NCBI RefSeq assembly: GCF_002091635.1
Contig: NZ_BDAC01000029.1
Coordinates: 1 to 62,109, forward strand
From: Pseudomonas indica NBRC 103045
Lineage (GTDB): Bacteria; Pseudomonadota; Gammaproteobacteria; Pseudomonadales; Pseudomonadaceae
Direction of reading: 5' to 3'
Length of the DNA: 62,109 nt
The stretch's first letter is position 1; the number at the start of each line of letters is the position of its first letter. Under the pieces are notes generated by a model that saw only the letters and a program-made list of their open reading frames with translations, was not told where the DNA came from and did no database searches. Positions 1 to 9,295 of this stretch are shown in pieces. Made by a program: the position numbers and the translations under genes.

Positions 1-1290
1 GGTCACGGTGATTGTGTGTTGGGTACCGTCCAGCGTGCTCACGGTGAAGGTCTCGACCTTAGTCTCACCGGCCTTGAGGTACTGCACCTGCGCGTTGGGC
101 ACGCTGTAAGTCCAAGTCCCGTTCGGAGCAATGGTCAGGGTGCCAAGGGCACCTGCGGACGGCGTGACGCTGCCTTGGAAGCTGCCTTCGCCGGTGTCCG
201 GGTCAGCGATGGTCAGCACGCCGCCGGTGGTCAGATCGCCCTGACCATCGACATCGAGATCTTCGGTCACGCTACCGCTATCGGTACCGCCAATCACAGC
301 CTCATCGTTCACGCCGAGGATGGTCACGGTGATTGTGTGTTGGGTGCCGTCCACCGATTGCACCGTAAAAGTCTCGACCTTTGTTTCACCCGCCTTGAGG
401 TACTGCACCAAGGCGTTCGGCACGCTGTAGCTCCAGGTGCCATTGGAGTCGATGGAGAGCGTGCCAAGGGCGCCGGCGGACGGCGTGGCGAGGCTATAGA
501 AGCTGGTCTCGTCGGTGTCGGGATCGGTGATGGTCAGCGAGCCGCCGGTGGTGAGATTGCCCTGGCCATCGACGTTCAGGTCCTCGATCACGCTGCCGGT
601 ATCGTTGCCGCCGATCACCGCCGCATCGTTCACGCCGTGAATGGTCACGGTGACCGTCTGCTGCGTGCCGTCCAGCGTGGTCACGGTGAAAGTTTCGACC
701 TTGGTTTCGCCAGCCTTGAGGTACTGCACCAGCGCGTTGGGTACGCTGTAGATCCAGGTGCCATCCGCGGCGATGGTCAGGGTGCCGAGAGCGCCTGCGG
801 ACGGCGTGACGCTGCCTTGAAAGCTGCCTTCACCGGTATCCGGATCGGCAATGGTCAGCACACCACCCGTGATCAGGTCGCCCTGGCTATCGACGTCGAG
901 GTCCTCGGTGACGCTACCGGTATCGCTGCCGCCAATCACCGCCGCATCGTTCACGCCAAGGATGGTCACGGTGACCGTTTGCTGGGTGCCGTCCACCGAT
1001 TGCACGGTGAAGGTCTCGACCTTGGTCTCTCCGGCCTTGAGGTATTGCACCAAGGCATTCGGCACACTGTAGGCCCAGGTGCCATCCGGGGCGATGGTCA
1101 GGGTACCGAGGGCGCCGGCTGACGGCGTGACGCTGCCTTGGAAGCTGGCCTCGCCGGTATCCGGATCGGAAATGGTCAACGCGCCGCCGATGGTCAGGTA
1201 GCCCTGGCCATCGACGTCGAGGTCTTCGGTCACGGCTCCGGTATCGGTGCCGCCGATTACCGCGGGATCGTTCACCGCGGCGACGACGAT
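1..1290 (-). repeat. Four tandem 321-bp VCBS repeats in the adhesin gene
   Basis: The same block recurs with starts at 1, 322, 643 and 964 (exact 321-bp period) and ends at about 1290, where a 6-bp longer unit joins a different domain. Each unit encodes 107 residues with the pattern SAGALGTLTI, GTWxYSVPNA and GETKVETFTV followed by an ITVTILGVND linker. The units are nearly identical at nucleotide level, which suggests recent expansion or gene conversion; the array continues beyond the window. Confidence 0.9.
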
Positions 1291-4200
1291 GGTCACGGTG
1301 GCGGTGTTCGACACCAGGTTGCCGTCGGTGACCGTGTAGGTGAAGGTCGCCACGCCGTTGAAGTCCGGCGCCGGGGTGAAGGTCACCGTGCCGTCCTGGT
1401 TGAGCACAGCGGTTCCGCCCGTGCCGCTGGTGACCGAGGCGATGCTCAGCGAGTCGCCGTCGATATCGCCGTCATTGCCGATCAGTTGGGCGGCACTGTA
1501 GGTAACGGGCGTGTCCTCGGTGGCACCGAGATTGTCGTCGACGGCCACCGGCGCGTGGTTCGAAGGGGCCGCCACATCATTGTCCTGCAGGGTCGCAACG
1601 CCTTCGGCGCCAGCCAGGTTGGTTACGGTGCCGGATACCGGCCCAGTGCGCAGGCTGAAGGTCTCGTCCGGCTCGACGAAACTGTCATCCACCGTGGCGA
1701 TGCGCAGGCGTACGGACAGCTCGCCGGGAGCGATGCTGACCGGACCGTTCACCACGACCCAGCCATTGCCGTCGAAACGCTCCAACTGCGCGGTCGTCCC
1801 GGTGTCGATGGCAATGTTGGCGGTGCCGCTGACCAGGACCGGGCTGAAGCCGATCGCCGTGGTGGACGGCTTGTCGAGGCTGACGACGAACTCGGCGTAA
1901 TCCCCTTCGGTGACGGAGACGTTGGACACACTGAGGGTCGGGCGGTGGTCATCCAGCGTCGGGTAGCCGTTGCTACCGGATGCGTCCGGCGTGCCGGTGG
2001 TGTTGCCGGGAAGGTAGACGTCGCCTTCACCTTCGTCGTTGATGGTGCCCACCCCGATACTGCGGTCCCCGTTGCCGGTGGTGGCGATCAGCGTGAAGGA
2101 CTCGTTGCCTTCGTGGATGTTGTCCTGGTTGACGGCTACCCGCACCAGCAGTTTGTCGCCGCTGGGGATGACCACCGAGCTGTCGGGGGTATAGCTCACC
2201 CAGGCGCTGCCATTGAAGTATTCCAGCGTGGTGCCGATGTCCGCGCCGCCACCCGACAGGCTGGCGCGGGTATCGCTCGCCGGCAGGCCGTCCGAATCGC
2301 TCAGCGCCAGGCTGACGGCGACTCCCGCACTGCCGCTCACGGTGAACACGGCATAGGGCGAAGCCTCGTTGACGAACACGCTGTTGACCGCAACGGTGTC
2401 GACGGCGCCTTCGATAGTGATCGTCAGGACGGCGATGTCAGACAGCCCGCTGCCGGAACGGTCGGTCACGGTGTAATTGAAGCGCTCGATCAGCGTCTGG
2501 CCGGGGTTCAGGGCCTGGACCGTGGAGTTGTTGTTATCGAGCACATAGGTCCAGTTGCCGCTGGCGTCGAGGGTCAGCGAGCCGTAGAGGCCCGCCAACG
2601 CGGAGCCCACCACACCGGCACTGCCACTGCCCTCCACCCCGCCGAGGCGCACGGCGGTCACGCGCAGCTCGCTGAGTACGTCGTCGACATCGGTGACGGG
2701 CGTCAGCACATTGCCGCTGGGGTTGTAGCCCGCCACGCCGTTGCTCACGCCGCTGGCCTCCACGGCGGCGGCGCTGGTATCGACCGCCACCGGCGCATCG
2801 TTCGCGCCGCGGATGGTGACGGTGAAGGTCGAGGAATCCCGCAGCCTGACGCCGTTGGTGGTCAGCCCATTCTCGAGGGTGTAGACGAAGGTGTCGGTCA
2901 GGGTGGCGGAGCTGTCCCGAAGCGCCTGGACCGTGGAGTTGCTGTTGTCGACCACGTAGGTGTAGGCGCCGTTGGCGCTGAGGGTCAGCTTGCCGTAGAG
3001 CCCGATGATTTCGGTATTGGTCCCGATGGTGGTGCTGGCGCTGCTGCTCGAGGCGCGGGCCGTGACGATCTGGTTGGTGCCGCTCGGCGTGGTGTCGTTG
3101 CTCAGCAGGTTGCCGGTCGGGTTCACGCCGGGCGTGCCGTTGGCCGTGCCGCCCTGCTCAGTGGCGAGCGCCGTGTCGGCCACGGCATTCGGGTCGTTGG
3201 TCCCGGAGCCGAGTACGGTGATGTAGAGGCTGGCGCTGCTGGTCACTCCGCTGGCGTCGCGCATCTGGTACTGGAAGCGCTCGACGGCCGACTGGCCCGC
3301 ACTCAGGGCCGGGTTGTTGGCAGTCGGCGTGTAGACATAGCTGCCATCGGCATTGAGCAGCAGGCTGCCGTACTGGCCGACCAGCGTGACGCCGGCGCTC
3401 GTGCTGTTACCGAAGGTCAGCGCCTGGTTGTTCAAGGCCACGGCGGCGCTGAGCACGACCGAGGTGACCTGGCCGTTGCTGTCGTAGTTGATGCTCGTGA
3501 TCGTCGGCGCGGTGGCGAGCCCGGTGCCGTAGACCGTCATGCCGACCGCGACGTTGCCCGTCATGCCGGACAGGGCCAGCGTGGTGGAGCTGCTGACGGT
3601 GGTCGAGTTGATGGTGCCGTCGACGAAGGTGCCGTTGCCCTTCATTACGCTGAAGCGGGTAATACCGGAGAGCGCGCTGGCATCGGAAAAGGTGAAGCCG
3701 ATGGTGCTGCCGCTGCCGGTCTTGCTCGCCACCGTCACCGGCGAGCCGTTGGAAAACAGTTGCGTGCGGGTGCCGTCGCCGTTGAGGCGGTACACGGCGG
3801 CGCCGATGGAGATCGAGTTGGCGTCGTTGCTGTCGAGGGTGGTGTTGAAGGTGGTGGTACCGCCGGTGTTGCCGGTGGCTCCCCCTTCGATGCTGATGAT
3901 GACGACCGTCTTGGTTTCCCCGTACCGATCCACGTCCACATCGTTGGTCAACACATTGCCCACGGCCTGGGACCCCAGCGGATCGCTGCCGTTATAGGCG
4001 GTGGAGTCGGTGCGCAGGGATTCCTTGGCGGTGCTGTAGTCGTCGCTCGCCAGCGGGGCATCGTTGGCACCGCGGATAGTCACCTTGAGCGTGGTGGTGG
4101 ACGTCATGCCCGAGGCATCGGTCATGCGGTAGGTGAAGGTGTCGACCAGGGTGTCGCTGGCGCTGCGCAGGGCTTCGACCTGCGGGTTGGCGTCGTTCAC

Positions 4201-5706
4201 CACGTAGCGGTAGCTGCCGTCCGCCCCCAGGGTCAGCGTGCCGTAGAGGCCGACCACCACGGTGCCGTTGGCCGAGGTGGTCGCGGTGTTCACGGCCTGG
4301 CTGGCGGAACCGGTGCCGACCGCCGTCACCTGCTTGGTGTCGGCCGAGGTGTCGTTGCCGAGCACGTTGCCGATTGCCGCGCTGCCGGCCGTGCCGTTCT
4401 GGCTGCCACCAGCCTCGACCGCCGCGCCGCCCGAGGTGCCGGCCGTACCGTTGGCGGTGTCGGCGACGGCCACCGGCGCCACCAGCGGGCCGACCAAGGC
4501 GTTGAGCGCCGCATCGACACGGTCGGACGACGAACCGACGTTCTTCAGGTTCGATACCTGGCTCTTCCAGCCCAGGCTGTCGAACCAGGCCTGGTCGACC
4601 ACCAGCAGGAAGCCGCGGTTATCCGCGACGTTGCTGTCGCCATCCTGGTTGCCATCGGACTGGGCCAGGGCCAGCGAGGTGAAATCCGCATCGGTCCAGA
4701 AATAGAAGCCGCGCACCACACCGCCGCTCTTGATCGGCCGGCTGATCCAGCCGTAGTAAGTGGTGGAGCCGATGGTCACGGCGGTGGCCGAGACGTCGTT
4801 GCCGCTGAAGAAGCGGCTGTTGGTGGCATCGTTGACGGTCACCTGGCCGAGCGAAGTGAAGACGAAATCGTGGTTGTTGGCTTCCTTGCCCGCCGGGGTG
4901 GTCGCCGTGTTCACTTCGTAGGCGTTGCTGAAGGTCAGCGTGGCGAACTCCACGGAGACCGATTCGCCATCGAACTGCAGGGTGGCATGGTCGTTATCCA
5001 CAGCGAAACCGGGTGTGCCGGTGTCGATGCCGCTGACCTCGGCGGCAAAGCGCTGCCCCTCGTCGCCGGCGGTATCGCCACCCTGGTTCAGCAGATTGTC
5101 GAGGTGATGGCCGTATTCCTCGATCAGCAGGCGCGACACCTGCTGCGTATCCAGCACGGCAAGCCAGTCGCGGTTGAGGAAGATCACCGGCGCACCGTCC
5201 GGCCCCTCCGCGGCATAGGCCGCCATGGCGCCCTTGATCTGGGCGTTGTCCAGCAGGGAGACGCCGATCTCCAGCGTTCCGTCTGCAATCGAAGTGCGCA
5301 GTCGCGCGAGTTCCGCGCGCCACTGCTCGCTTGGGGTGCTCTGCTCGCCCTTGAACAGCTCGAAAAGCTGCGCGTCGCTGGCCTGGGCCAGGAACTGGCG
5401 GATCTGCTCGGCTGCGCTCGCCGTCGCTTCGGCCAAGCCCGGATGGTCGCCGTCCGGCCTGAACAGGTCCGGCTGCTCGGCCGTCACCGGCTGGCGCTCG
5501 GCCGGCGCGGCATGCTCGATTGCCACGGCGGCCGAGCTTTCGGCAGCGTCCGACGCAGCCGGATCGGCCACCGGTTGGCTGGCCACGGTATCCACCGCAT
5601 CGGCCGCCGCCCCATCGAAGACAAAGCGCTGCTCCAGGGCCAACGGCCGAGGGCGACCGCGCACCAGACGGGTGGATGCGGAGGGAGTTTTCGGCTGATC
5701 GGCCAT
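1..5706 (-). CDS. Giant VCBS-repeat surface adhesin (N-terminal part, runs off the window)
   Basis: The frame is open from an ATG at 5706 (GAGG 7 nt upstream) to the left edge, giving at least 1,902 residues with no stop, so the C-terminus is missing. Residues about 20-32 carry an LEQRFVFDGA motif, the LEPRFVFDGA-like start common in large type I-secreted adhesins. Residues about 155-230 form a compact domain with EEYGHH, resembling a metal-binding HExxH-type site but not identical. From about residue 395 the protein is a chain of Ig/cadherin-like and Calx-beta-like modules rich in ND, NGTW and DG turns. The last 430 residues are four near-identical 107-residue VCBS units. No RTX nonapeptides or secretion signal lie in the window; these would be C-terminal. 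The TolC-like and adaptor genes directly upstream suggest dedicated export. Likely role: cell-surface attachment or biofilm. Exact family (LapA, BapA or other) cannot be fixed here. Confidence 0.9.
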   Translation of the reverse strand, partial: MADQPKTPSASTRLVRGRPRPLALEQRFVFDGAAADAVDTVASQPVADPAASDAAESSAAVAIEHAAPAERQPVTAEQPDLFRPDGDHPGLAEATASAAEQIRQFLAQASDAQLFELFKGEQSTPSEQWRAELARLRTSIADGTLEIGVSLLDNAQIKGAMAAYAAEGPDGAPVIFLNRDWLAVLDTQQVSRLLIEEYGHHLDNLLNQGGDTAGDEGQRFAAEVSGIDTGTPGFAVDNDHATLQFDGESVSVEFATLTFSNAYEVNTATTPAGKEANNHDFVFTSLGQVTVNDATNSRFFSGNDVSATAVTIGSTTYYGWISRPIKSGGVVRGFYFWTDADFTSLALAQSDGNQDGDSNVADNRGFLLVVDQAWFDSLGWKSQVSNLKNVGSSSDRVDAALNALVGPLVAPVAVADTANGTAGTSGGAAVEAGGSQNGTAGSAAIGNVLGNDTSADTKQVTAVGTGSASQAVNTATTSANGTVVVGLYGTLTLGADGSYRYVVNDANPQVEALRSASDTLVDTFTYRMTDASGMTSTTTLKVTIRGANDAPLASDDYSTAKESLRTDSTAYNGSDPLGSQAVGNVLTNDVDVDRYGETKTVVIISIEGGATGNTGGTTTFNTTLDSNDANSISIGAAVYRLNGDGTRTQLFSNGSPVTVASKTGSGSTIGFTFSDASALSGITRFSVMKGNGTFVDGTINSTTVSSSTTLALSGMTGNVAVGMTVYGTGLATAPTITSINYDSNGQVTSVVLSAAVALNNQALTFGNSTSAGVTLVGQYGSLLLNADGSYVYTPTANNPALSAGQSAVERFQYQMRDASGVTSSASLYITVLGSGTNDPNAVADTALATEQGGTANGTPGVNPTGNLLSNDTTPSGTNQIVTARASSSSASTTIGTNTEIIGLYGKLTLSANGAYTYVVDNSNSTVQALRDSSATLTDTFVYTLENGLTTNGVRLRDSSTFTVTIRGANDAPVAVDTSAAAVEASGVSNGVAGYNPSGNVLTPVTDVDDVLSELRVTAVRLGGVEGSGSAGVVGSALAGLYGSLTLDASGNWTYVLDNNNSTVQALNPGQTLIERFNYTVTDRSGSGLSDIAVLTITIEGAVDTVAVNSVFVNEASPYAVFTVSGSAGVAVSLALSDSDGLPASDTRASLSGGGADIGTTLEYFNGSAWVSYTPDSSVVIPSGDKLLVRVAVNQDNIHEGNESFTLIATTGNGDRSIGVGTINDEGEGDVYLPGNTTGTPDASGSNGYPTLDDHRPTLSVSNVSVTEGDYAEFVVSLDKPSTTAIGFSPVLVSGTANIAIDTGTTAQLERFDGNGWVVVNGPVSIAPGELSVRLRIATVDDSFVEPDETFSLRTGPVSGTVTNLAGAEGVATLQDNDVAAPSNHAPVAVDDNLGATEDTPVTYSAAQLIGNDGDIDGDSLSIASVTSGTGGTAVLNQDGTVTFTPAPDFNGVATFTYTVTDGNLVSNTATVTIVVAAVNDPAVIGGTDTGAVTEDLDVDGQGYLTIGGALTISDPDTGEASFQGSVTPSAGALGTLTIAPDGTWAYSVPNALVQYLKAGETKVETFTVQSVDGTQQTVTVTILGVNDAAVIGGSDTGSVTEDLDVDSQGDLITGGVLTIADPDTGEGSFQGSVTPSAGALGTLTIAADGTWIYSVPNALVQYLKAGETKVETFTVTTLDGTQQTVTVTIHGVNDAAVIGGNDTGSVIEDLNVDGQGNLTTGGSLTITDPDTDETSFYSLATPSAGALGTLSIDSNGTWSYSVPNALVQYLKAGETKVETFTVQSVDGTQHTITVTILGVNDEAVIGGTDSGSVTEDLDVDGQGDLTTGGVLTIADPDTGEGSFQGSVTPSAGALGTLTIAPNGTWTYSVPNAQVQYLKAGETKVETFTVSTLDGTQHTITVT

Positions 5707-5766
5707 CTCGGACCTCGATGCGCAGCGGGTTCGGGCGCAGGCCGCAGCCTGCGGTTCTGGGTTTGG

Positions 5767-6528
5767 TCAGGGCGAGGGCGGCGAGACCCGGACGCGGCCG
5801 CTCATACCGGCCATCAACTCGGGAAAACGCCCGTCGATAGCGGCAGCCACCTTCACCGATTGGCTGACCGGATCGACCCGTGCGCCGATGCGCTCGAAGC
5901 GCGCCGGATAACGCTGGCCGGTCTCGTCGATCTCGACATCGAAGGCCTGCCCCGGGCGCAGCCAGACGAGCCAGGCCGAGGGCACCAGGAATTCGAGTTC
6001 GAGCACGCTGTCGTCGAGGATGTCCAGCAGCGGTTGGCCGGGCTGCACGTACTGCTGCTCGCGAACCTTCTGCTCGGCGACCCGGCCGGCGAACGGCGCG
6101 GTGATGCTGCACTTGGCGAGCACCGCCTGCTGGGCACCGACCTCGGCCACCGCCTTCTGCCGGCCGGCGCGGCCCAGGTCGACCTCCAACTGGCCGACCG
6201 AATTCAGCTCGGCCAGGCGCCGGTTGGCCTTGTCGGTGGCCTCCGCGGCATTCAGCTCGGCGCGGGCCTTCTGCAACATGGCCTGCTGGACGCTGCAATC
6301 GAAGCTGACCAGCGCCTGGCCGGCCTTGAACGCACCGCCTTCGGGGATCGGCAGCTTGTTGACCTTGGCGCCGATCTCCGCCGCCAGGGTGGTGAACTGA
6401 CGCGGCAGCAGTTGGGCACGAATCTCCTGCCGTTCGATACCGGCGCGGGCCGGAGCGACATCCACAGCCAGGGCCTGGACAGCGCCGGAGCCCAGCGCGG
6501 CCAGCAAACAGAGCGTCAAGCGTTTCAT
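5767..6528 (-). CDS. Periplasmic adaptor subunit (membrane fusion protein, HlyD/RND type)
   Basis: A 253-residue protein with a signal peptide (MKRLTLCLLAALGSGAVQALA), a lipoyl/barrel-sandwich half (KVNKLPIPEGGAFKAGQAL), a short alpha-hairpin at about residues 85-135, and the second lipoyl half (CSITAPFAGRVAE). It should bridge an inner-membrane transporter to the outer-membrane factor in the periplasm. The ATG at 6528 overlaps the stop of the upstream gene as ATGA, which fixes the start over a longer in-frame possibility. It lies between the TolC-like gene and the adhesin, so it is inferred to belong to the adhesin's export route. It is shorter than typical HlyD (about 400 residues) and has no N-terminal cytoplasmic/TM anchor like LapC. 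No inner-membrane ATPase partner is in the window. Confidence 0.85.
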   Translation of the reverse strand: MKRLTLCLLAALGSGAVQALAVDVAPARAGIERQEIRAQLLPRQFTTLAAEIGAKVNKLPIPEGGAFKAGQALVSFDCSVQQAMLQKARAELNAAEATDKANRRLAELNSVGQLEVDLGRAGRQKAVAEVGAQQAVLAKCSITAPFAGRVAEQKVREQQYVQPGQPLLDILDDSVLELEFLVPSAWLVWLRPGQAFDVEIDETGQRYPARFERIGARVDPVSQSVKVAAAIDGRFPELMAGMSGRVRVSPPSP

Positions 6529-8045
6529 AGGCTCGCATCCTTGCGGGCGCGAGCGGCCAGCAATTGCCAACCGTTCCGGCTGGACGCCAACGTCTGGGTC
6601 AGGTCGTCCAGCGACATCTCGCCGACGCTACCGATCTTCGGCTCCACGCCCAGGGTCGCCTGCAAGCGGGCCTCGGCGGTCTGCGCCTGGGCCAGGGCCT
6701 GGTAGCGCCGGAGCAGGCTGAGGATCGCGGTGGTCTGGTTGGCCACCCGGTCCAGCTTGCTCTGCACTTGGGTCGCTTCGCGGTTGCTCATGTGCTCGCT
6801 GATGCGGCGGTCCACCTGCCAGATCGAATCGGCCCGCTGGAACTGGTGCTGCGCGTTGATCAACTGCTGCCGCGCCAAGTGCACTTGCGCCATCACCGCC
6901 ATCTGCATCGAGACCCGGCGCTGGTCGGCCAGGGCGACGCCCGCCTCGGCCAGTTTGAGCTGGGCGGGACCGGTGAGCAGATTGAACAGGTTGAACGAGA
7001 GCTGGACCCCGGTCTCGTTCCACTGGCGGTTCACCAGGTAGCTATCGGTGTCGTAGTTGACCCCGTAGCTGAAATTGAGGCTGGGGAAGAGGCGCGTCAG
7101 CGTCTTGCGCGTCTCGTCGCGCGCGATGCGTGCGTTGTAATGCTGCTCGCGGATGTCGGCATTGGCCACCATGGCTACCTCCTCCATGGTCGCAACCGGC
7201 ACCGCCAAGGCTTGGCGATCAAGATCGAAGTCAGGCTCGACCAGGGCGATGGGCTGGCCGATAGGCGCGTTGATCAGCGCGGCGAGTTCCGTCTGCGCGG
7301 TGGACAACTCCTGCTCGATGGCTTCGAGCAGGCGCAGGTTCTCCAGCACCTGGCGCTGGTAGCGCAAGGAGTCGAGCGGGTTGCGCAGGCGCTCGGTCTC
7401 CGCCTGATGGGCGTCGGCCAGGGCCTCTTCGGCAACCAGGGTAGTGGCGCGCACCTCCGCTTCGAGCTTTTGCGCGCTGACCGCGCGCCAGAAGGCAGTG
7501 CGTACGTCCTGCATCAGCAGGTGCATCGCCTTGCGCCGCTTCTCGCCAGCGATCAGCGCCCGGTCGGCCTGCTGCCGCGAACCGAAATAACCGACACCGA
7601 GGTCGAGCATGTTCCAGCTCAGGCTCAGGGAACTGACCGTGTGGTCCCGCTCCTGGGAGATGAAACGGGATTCGGAGAGCGTGCCATCGTCCGAATTGCG
7701 GCTCTGGCTGATCTTGTCGTTGTTGCGCGATGTATAGCCCGCCTGCGCCAGCAGCTTCGGAAGCATGTCGTAGCGGGACGCATCGAACTGCTGGAACGCC
7801 AGGGCCTCCTCCAGCATGCGGGCGCGACGATCCAGGTTGTACTTGAGCGCCCGGGCGATCACCTGCTCCAGGGTCAGCGGCCCGGTGATCGGCTCGACAT
7901 CCTGCTGGGCCGCGACACGGTCCGCGCCGCCTTGCTCGCTCAGGGTCTGCTCGGTCAGTGGCTGGGGGTTCAAACGTACACAAGCCGTCAAGGAAAAAGC
8001 GACCATCAGGGCTAGGACGGTCTTGGCGGGCGGCAGCTCGATCAT
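6525..8045 (-). CDS. TolC-family outer membrane factor lipoprotein
   Basis: A 506-residue protein with a lipoprotein-type leader (ALMVAFSLTAC, Cys at about residue 22). It has two long alpha-helical halves with heptad-like Ala/Leu/Gln patterns (residues about 60-260 and 290-480), as in outer-membrane efflux proteins. Barrel-like strands are recognisable around SLSLSWNMLDLG and SFNLFNLLTG. It would form the outer-membrane channel for a tripartite exporter. It is the first gene of a three-gene minus-strand operon (channel, adaptor, adhesin), overlapping the adaptor by 4 nt. About 590 bp of non-coding DNA precede it, room for a complex promoter. The family is clear; the substrate (the adhesin) is inferred from context. 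Confidence 0.88.
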   Translation of the reverse strand: MIELPPAKTVLALMVAFSLTACVRLNPQPLTEQTLSEQGGADRVAAQQDVEPITGPLTLEQVIARALKYNLDRRARMLEEALAFQQFDASRYDMLPKLLAQAGYTSRNNDKISQSRNSDDGTLSESRFISQERDHTVSSLSLSWNMLDLGVGYFGSRQQADRALIAGEKRRKAMHLLMQDVRTAFWRAVSAQKLEAEVRATTLVAEEALADAHQAETERLRNPLDSLRYQRQVLENLRLLEAIEQELSTAQTELAALINAPIGQPIALVEPDFDLDRQALAVPVATMEEVAMVANADIREQHYNARIARDETRKTLTRLFPSLNFSYGVNYDTDSYLVNRQWNETGVQLSFNLFNLLTGPAQLKLAEAGVALADQRRVSMQMAVMAQVHLARQQLINAQHQFQRADSIWQVDRRISEHMSNREATQVQSKLDRVANQTTAILSLLRRYQALAQAQTAEARLQATLGVEPKIGSVGEMSLDDLTQTLASSRNGWQLLAARARKDASL

Positions 8046-8372
8046 GGAGTGGTCTTCGAAGGGGTGGTTCTTTACGCCTGGCCAGGACGCCCAGACGCGT
8101 TACGGCACAACGCAATCAACCGCAGGCCCGAAACCCCGGTTGGCACAGGACTTCGGATCTTGCCGACTCGACGGTCGTCCGCGACCGAAGGCGTAGGCGT
8201 TTCCAATCACATCGAATCCATGAAGCGAGTCGCGCGAGGCCCCAACGATCCGAAATTGCTGCATCAAATATGTGGCTATTAGCCATCATTGCGCAACTTA
8301 AATATGCAGTACCCGATGGTTCACCCCGCATCTCTATTCAAGCGATAAGCGCGCAACCTGAAAATCGGGCGG

Positions 8373-8407
8373 CCCCCTAGGCCTCCCCCGGGGAAACACC
8401 TAGGGGG
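8373..8407. promoter_or_regulatory. Inverted repeat CCCCCTAGG / CCTAGGGGG upstream of the adhesin operon
   Basis: CCCCCTAGG at 8373-8381 and CCTAGGGGG at 8399-8407 are perfect inverted copies separated by 17 bp, about 330 bp upstream of the outer-membrane factor start. Such a GC-rich dyad in a long leader is typical of an activator or repressor site. CTAGGGG-type half sites remind me of LuxR-family regulators in pseudomonads, but the assignment is inference. Confidence 0.45.
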
Positions 8408-8557
8408 AAACCCCGATCCGCCTGGCAATTTCAAAGCCTCGCTCGGCGTAAACGGCAACGGTGTAAGAGGGACGTGTATGCGGCGCTCTGCCAAGTGCTC
8501 GTGGGGATCGAGGGTGTGGTGGCGAGCTCCGCATTCGGCAGCGGGCAGAAGCGATCA

Positions 8558-8606
8558 GTTCATGACAACAGCCGACGCTCGGCTACATCGTTGAGCTGTC
8601 ATGAAC
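8558..8606. other. Long nested inverted repeat downstream of the thioesterase gene
   Basis: Perfect 10-bp arms GTTCATGACA (8558-8567) and TGTCATGAAC (8597-8606) enclose an inner hairpin AGCCGA/TCGGCT. It sits 28 bp past the thioesterase stop and about 510 bp upstream of the adhesin operon. No U-run follows on either strand, so it is not a canonical terminator; it could be an RNA structure or a protein-binding dyad. The rest of 8046-8634 shows no gene I can support. Confidence 0.5.
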
Positions 8607-8634
8607 GATTTTTTGCGTATGTTGCGACATCACC

Positions 8635-9189
8635 CTACTGCTGTATCTGTAGATATTCTTCTTCGCGAAGGCTTGCGCTAAGGCCGTCGCAGCTGGCCGA
8701 CCACTCATACAGCCATTGAGGCAGCGGCGGCGACTGTTCTTCCAGGCCAAGCTCACGGGCAAATTCGGCAGGCGGAACAGTACCCTTGGGCCCCCGGAAC
8801 AGACCGCGCATGACCACCACTGCGATTACCCGTTGGTCCTTGACGAAGCGGTGCTCGACAAAGCTCCACTTGTGGTCCCAGCCGAGCATGCGCGTGTGAA
8901 TTTCAAAACTCTCGAACAGCTTCAGCTCGCGACGGAACTTGCCCCACACGTCGCCTACGATGGGTAGCGCACGGTGTCTAAGCGCCACGCGAAAAGCGCC
9001 GCTGCGCAGCACATAATCCATACGGCCGACGTCAGCCATGGTGAAGTAGCGACCGTTGGTGACGTGCCGGTTGAAATCCAGGTCAAGTGGCCAGACTCGC
9101 AGGCGGACCACAGTTGTGGCCAGCCCAGGCACAGGCCTGCGCCAAGGGCGGCGTAACAGCATCACCAGAAGGCGAAACCATAGATTCAT
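8635..9189 (-). CDS. Hotdog-fold acyl-CoA thioesterase-like protein
   Basis: A 184-residue protein of the thioesterase/THEM6-like hotdog group. The signature is DLDFNRHVTNGRYFTMAD at about residues 35-52, where the Asp and Asn-Gly region forms the active-site helix entry, followed by an amphipathic strand pattern to the C-terminus. An N-terminal basic/hydrophobic stretch (LWFRLLVMLLRR) may attach it to the membrane. The Met at 9189 was chosen because the upstream in-frame extension reads as low-complexity shadow and the hotdog domain starts soon after it. It is divergent from the GlxA-type regulator 106 bp away, which may control it. The substrate is unknown. Confidence 0.8.
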   Translation of the reverse strand: MNLWFRLLVMLLRRPWRRPVPGLATTVVRLRVWPLDLDFNRHVTNGRYFTMADVGRMDYVLRSGAFRVALRHRALPIVGDVWGKFRRELKLFESFEIHTRMLGWDHKWSFVEHRFVKDQRVIAVVVMRGLFRGPKGTVPPAEFARELGLEEQSPPLPQWLYEWSASCDGLSASLREEEYLQIQQ

Positions 9190-9295
9190 ACGGCAAGCAC
9201 CTGACAAATGAAGAGCGCAGCAGTCTAGGTGGAGTATTTGCGGTAAGGTAGATGCAGAAATGACTATTAACATGCTGATTACGCAATAGCTTGCC

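Noticed and set aside
1-1290. Regular 321-bp periodicity considered as a non-coding satellite or CRISPR-like array
   Set aside because: The period is a multiple of three, the frame stays open and the units translate to VCBS domains.
1138-6705. 1,855-codon plus-strand frame
   Set aside because: It is antisense to the adhesin and adaptor; its Gly/Arg/His-rich translation has no domain, and the minus strand gives clear VCBS repeats and an ATGA-coupled operon.
8474-8719. 81-codon plus-strand frame in the adhesin leader region
   Set aside because: Composition is non-coding, it overlaps the thioesterase 3' end, and it runs through a structured repeat.
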